Below, piece by piece: positions 6,947 to 9,389 of a stretch of DNA of 9,389 nt. Source of the stretch: an uncultured Brevibacterium sp. (GTDB lineage: Bacteria > Actinomycetota > Actinomycetes > Actinomycetales > Brevibacteriaceae); the NCBI GenBank assembly GCA_902489215.1, contig CABTZE010000078.1, positions 1 to 9,389 on the forward strand, read 5' to 3'. Every line of letters begins with the position of its first letter. Positions within the stretch are counted from its first letter, which is position 1. The notes below the pieces were generated by a model. It did no database searches. It had not been told where the DNA came from and was given only the letters and a program-made list of their open reading frames with translations. Made by a program: the position numbers and the translations under genes.

Positions 6947-7228
6947 GTGGTCTCTTCATCTGGCGTGCCCGAACGCATGTGCATCGGGTGCCGTACAAGA
7001 GCACAGCAGACCGACCTCATCCGTCTGGTGCTGCAGACCGATCCGATTCGGATTGCAGTTGATGAGGGCCGGGTGCTTCCCGGAAGGGGCGCCTGGCTTC
7101 ATCCGCAGACAGACTGCCTTGAACGGGCAGTGAAGAAGAGCGCATTCGCAGCTGCCTTCAAACAGAAGATCCCGCGAAGCGCATACGAAGATCACGGAAA
7201 GTGGTTGCAGAAGATGGAAAACAAGTAG
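6947..7228 (+). CDS. ylxR: YlxR-family RNA-binding protein (RnpM-like)
   Basis: Small basic protein of the YlxR (DUF448) family, nearly always encoded between nusA and infB. In Bacillus and relatives it has been linked to RNase P modulation (RnpM) and to gene regulation; the role here is not known. The two family signatures are present: PERMCIGCRTR at 8-18 and LPGRGAWLHPQTDCLERAVK at 44-63, followed by KSAFAAAF. At 93 residues it has the normal length. GTG at 6947 is preferred as the start because it lies seven bases after TAGACT; the alternatives are GTG 6965 and ATG 6977, the last of which would leave almost nothing before the CxGC motif. None has a Shine-Dalgarno. No ylxQ (L7Ae-like) gene follows; infB comes next after 110 bases. 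Confidence 0.92.
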   Translation: MVSSSGVPERMCIGCRTRAQQTDLIRLVLQTDPIRIAVDEGRVLPGRGAWLHPQTDCLERAVKKSAFAAAFKQKIPRSAYEDHGKWLQKMENK

Positions 7229-7338
7229 TGAGTGCTCAGAAATGACACCCAAGACTTACGGACGTGGACAGTGAAATGAGCACTGTTCCGACTCGATGAG
7301 GTTCTCTCCTGTTCGGAGGGAACCCGGACAGGAGAAAA
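7229..7338 (+). promoter_or_regulatory. Structured infB leader with mutually exclusive hairpins
   Basis: The gap between ylxR and infB is packed with complementary segments. Hairpin A pairs 7300-7309 with 7315-7324 (10 bp including one G-U, 5-nt loop). Hairpin B pairs 7305-7316 with 7324-7335 (12 bp including one U-G, 7-nt loop AGGGAAC). They share bases and cannot coexist. The 3' arm of B contains the infB Shine-Dalgarno AGGAGA (7330-7335), so B would hide it and A would leave it free. Upstream, 7266-7273 can pair with 7281-7288 (8 bp, one wobble), or 7277-7284 can instead pair perfectly with 7231-7238. Neither hairpin B nor A is followed by a T run, so translational control is likelier than attenuation. 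The pairings are read directly; the switching function is inference. Confidence 0.5.
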
Positions 7339-9389
7339 GTGGCAAAGCCCCGTGTTCACCAGCTCGCAAAAGAGCTGGGAACGACAAGCAAAGAAGTGCT
7401 TGCGAAGCTTCAGGAAATGGGCGAGTTCGTAACCTCGGCCTCCTCAACCCTGGAAGCTCCCGTCGTGCGCAAGGTCCGCGAGGCCTTCGACGGTGCAGAC
7501 AAGCCCGCAGCCGACGCTGAATCGGCGGCCAAAAAGCCTGCGGCCAAAAAACCTGCGGCCAAGAAGCCTGCAGCCAAGTCGACCGCTGCGAAGTCGACAA
7601 CCGCTAAGCCTGCAGCAAAATCAACCGCCGCCAAGTCAACGGCAGCAAAGTCAACGGCAGCAAAGCCGGCCGCTTCGAAGAGCGCCGGCTCGTCGGCGCC
7701 GAAGCCCGCAGCCCCGAAGCCGGCAGCGTCCGCTGCCAAGAAGTCGGCCGCACCGAAGCCCGCTCCCAAACCCGCTCCCAAGCCTGCGGCAAAGAGCGAA
7801 GAACCCCCGGCACCTCGTCCGGCGGCACCTCGCCCCGGCGGTTCGCGCCCCGGCAACAACCCCTTCGCATCCAAGCAGGGCATGCCCACCCCGGGCCCGC
7901 GCCCGTCGGCACCTCGCCCCGGCCCGCGCCCTGGTGGTTCGCGCCCCGGCAACAACCCCTTCGCACCCAAGCAGGGTATGCCGAAATCCGACCAGCGCTC
8001 TGGCGGCCAGGGCGGCAAGCCCGGACCTAAGCCCGGCGGCGGTCGCCCCGGGCCGCGCCCCGGCGCACCTCGCCCGAACCCTGCGATGCTCAAGAACTCT
8101 GCCCTCAACCAGCCCGCGCCCGGTCGTGGTCGCGGTGGCCAGGGCGGCCGCGGAGGCCCCGGCGGACCCGGTGCACCCGGCGGCGGTCGTCCCGGTGGTC
8201 CTCCGCGCGGCGGAGGCCGTCCCGGCGGAGGACGTCGCGGTCCCGGTCGTGGTGGCACACAGGGTGCATTCGGTCGTGGTGGACCCTCCGGTCGCCGACG
8301 CAAGTCCAAGAGGGCAAAGCGTCAGGAAATGGAGGAAATGCAGGCACCGTCGGTCGGCGGTGTCAAGGTTCCTCGCGGTGACGGTTCGACGCCGCTGCGC
8401 CTGCGCCGCGGTGCTTCGCTGGCGGACTTCGCAGAGCGAATCGAAACCGATCCCACCAACCTGGTGACAATCCTGTTCCACCTGGGCGAAATGGCGACGA
8501 TTACGCAGTCGCTGGACGAAGACACGTTCAAGGTGCTGGGCGAAGAGCTCGGCTACAAGATCGAAATCGTCTCGCCCGAAGACGAAGACCGCGAACTGCT
8601 CGAAAGCTTCGGCTACGACCTCGAAGCCGAAGAGCTCGAAGACGAAGACGACGACCTCCTGCAGCCGCGCCCGCCGGTCGTCACCGTCATGGGCCACGTC
8701 GACCACGGTAAGACCCGCACGCTGGACGCCATTCGCAAGACCAACGTCATCGACCGCGAATCCGGCGGCATCACCCAGCACATCGGTGCTTACCAGGTGA
8801 CCGTCGAACACGAAGGCGAAGAGCGCAAGATGACCTTCCTCGACACCCCGGGTCACGAAGCCTTCACGGCTATGCGTGCTCGCGGTGCGAAGGCCACTGA
8901 CGTCGCAGTCCTCGTTGTCGCAGCTGACGACGGCGTGATGCCGCAGACGATTGAAGCGCTCAACCACGCGCAGTCTGCCGGCGTGCCGATCGTCGTGGCG
9001 GTCAACAAGGTCGACAAGCCCGAGGCCAACCCGGACAAGGTCATGCAGCAGCTGACCGAGTACAACCTCATCGCCGAAGAGTACGGCGGTGACACGATGT
9101 TCGTGAAGATCTCGGCTAAGCAGGGAACGGGCATTGACGATCTGCTCGAATCGGTTCTGCTGACCACCGACGCGGCACTCGACCTGCAGGCCAACCCGGA
9201 CCGCGAAGCACGCGGTGTTGCAATCGAAGCGAAGCTCGACCGCGGCCGCGGTGCAGTTGCAACCGTGCTGGTCGACTCGGGAACACTGCGCCAGGGCGAG
9301 GCTATTGTCTGCGGCTCGAGCCCCCGGCGCGTCCCCGCCCTGGTCGATGAAAAAGGCAAAACGGTGGAAAAAACCGGACCCTGCTGTCC
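7339..9389 (+). CDS. infB: Translation initiation factor IF-2, 3' truncated by the window end
   Basis: GTPase that brings initiator tRNA to the 30S subunit and promotes subunit joining. The 683 complete codons present have no stop. Residues 1-53 form the IF2 N-terminal helical domain (KPRVHQLAKELGTTSKEVLA). A long disordered linker follows: Lys-Ala repeats about 65-108, Pro-rich to about 260, RGG-like 262-314, basic GRRRKSKRAKR 318-328. A second IF2_N domain lies at about 353-408. The GTPase motifs are G1 GHVDHGKT 452-459, GGITQHIG (G2), DTPGH 502-506 (G3), NKVD 556-559 (G4) and SAK 592-594 (G5). Domain II begins near 620 and is cut off. The GTG start has AGGAG four bases upstream and gives the canonical N-terminus. 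The last part reads CGSSPRRVPALV and GPCC where the family has CGxxYGRVRAL and GPSxPV, so the end may hold errors. Confidence 0.97.
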   Translation, partial: MAKPRVHQLAKELGTTSKEVLAKLQEMGEFVTSASSTLEAPVVRKVREAFDGADKPAADAESAAKKPAAKKPAAKKPAAKSTAAKSTTAKPAAKSTAAKSTAAKSTAAKPAASKSAGSSAPKPAAPKPAASAAKKSAAPKPAPKPAPKPAAKSEEPPAPRPAAPRPGGSRPGNNPFASKQGMPTPGPRPSAPRPGPRPGGSRPGNNPFAPKQGMPKSDQRSGGQGGKPGPKPGGGRPGPRPGAPRPNPAMLKNSALNQPAPGRGRGGQGGRGGPGGPGAPGGGRPGGPPRGGGRPGGGRRGPGRGGTQGAFGRGGPSGRRRKSKRAKRQEMEEMQAPSVGGVKVPRGDGSTPLRLRRGASLADFAERIETDPTNLVTILFHLGEMATITQSLDEDTFKVLGEELGYKIEIVSPEDEDRELLESFGYDLEAEELEDEDDDLLQPRPPVVTVMGHVDHGKTRTLDAIRKTNVIDRESGGITQHIGAYQVTVEHEGEERKMTFLDTPGHEAFTAMRARGAKATDVAVLVVAADDGVMPQTIEALNHAQSAGVPIVVAVNKVDKPEANPDKVMQQLTEYNLIAEEYGGDTMFVKISAKQGTGIDDLLESVLLTTDAALDLQANPDREARGVAIEAKLDRGRGAVATVLVDSGTLRQGEAIVCGSSPRRVPALVDEKGKTVEKTGPCC
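7531..7662 (+). repeat. Tandem 15-bp coding repeats (Lys-Ala pentapeptides) in infB
   Basis: Three KKPAA units (7531-7545, 7546-7560, 7561-7575) are followed by KSTAA, KSTTA, KPAA and three more KSTAA units. The last two, 7633-7647 and 7648-7662, are identical 15-bp copies. All but one unit is 15 bp and every unit is a multiple of 3, so copy-number change would lengthen or shorten the IF2 linker in frame. The composition resembles histone H1-like tails and gives a strongly positive segment. Confidence 0.85.
7840..7982 (+). repeat. 47-bp imperfect direct repeat in infB linker
   Basis: Bases 7840-7886 and 7936-7982 match with only two differences (T/C at 7870/7966 and C/T at 7881/7977), offset by 96 bases or 32 codons. 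They encode GSRPGNNPFASKQGMP and GSRPGNNPFAPKQGMP. The high nucleotide identity suggests a fairly recent in-frame duplication or ongoing homogenisation in the Pro/Gly/Arg-rich linker. Confidence 0.85.

Noticed and set aside
5559..7004. 481-codon open frame antisense to rimP, nusA and ylxR
   Set aside because: It crosses three conserved genes on the opposite strand, and its translation shows no recognisable domain; it is a GC-bias shadow.
7531..7982. Regular repeats considered as a CRISPR or mobile-element footprint
   Set aside because: The repeats are in frame within infB, encode low-complexity linker, have no spacers of CRISPR type, and lie beside no cas or transposase gene.
7651..8967. 438-codon open frame antisense to infB, with Gly/Ala/Thr-rich repeats
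   Set aside because: Its repeats are the complement of the IF2 linker repeats; it lacks independent evidence of coding.

Overview
The window is a chromosomal core segment of a high-GC Gram-positive bacterium (Actinomycetota). The support is the strongly GC-rich third codon positions, frequent GTG starts, actinobacterial-style -10 elements (TAGACT, TAGGGT), a DUF4081-type GNAT protein beside proS, a DUF4439-type lipoprotein beside rimP, a short NusA, and an IF2 with a very long Lys/Ala/Pro/Gly/Arg-rich N-terminus. The IF2 and NusA style would fit an Actinomycetaceae-like organism, but that finer placement is a guess. No phage, insertion sequence, CRISPR, tRNA or rRNA was seen.

Layout, left to right. 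(1) A GNAT acetyltransferase (+, 7-888) converges on a small Hsp15-like S4 RNA-binding protein (-, 969-1361). (2) The S4 gene diverges from proS (+, 1464-3287), the bacterial-type prolyl-tRNA synthetase with its editing insertion. (3) proS converges on a two-gene minus-strand unit, and a perfect 20-bp stem at 3325-3367 terminates both directions. The unit is a lipoprotein with a twin-arginine-like signal (4410-5297) followed, through a 4-base GTGA overlap, by a small-molecule kinase of the APH(6)/hydroxyurea-kinase type (3394-4413). (4) Divergent from it starts the transcription/translation cluster rimP (5406-5873), nusA (5946-6905), ylxR (6947-7228) and infB (7339 to the window end, 3' truncated).

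The cluster links 30S maturation (RimP), transcription elongation and termination (NusA), an RNA-binding factor (YlxR/RnpM) and translation initiation (IF2). This is the classical bacterial nusA operon without ylxQ.

No new multi-gene system is evident. The most interesting signals are regulatory. The 110-nt gap before infB can fold into two mutually exclusive hairpins, one of which buries the infB Shine-Dalgarno, and a second alternative pairing lies upstream of them. ylxR looks like a leaderless GTG gene placed 7 nt after a consensus TAGACT, and rimP may be leaderless as well. The last roughly 80 bases of infB depart from the conserved IF2 domain II sequence and may hold sequencing errors.
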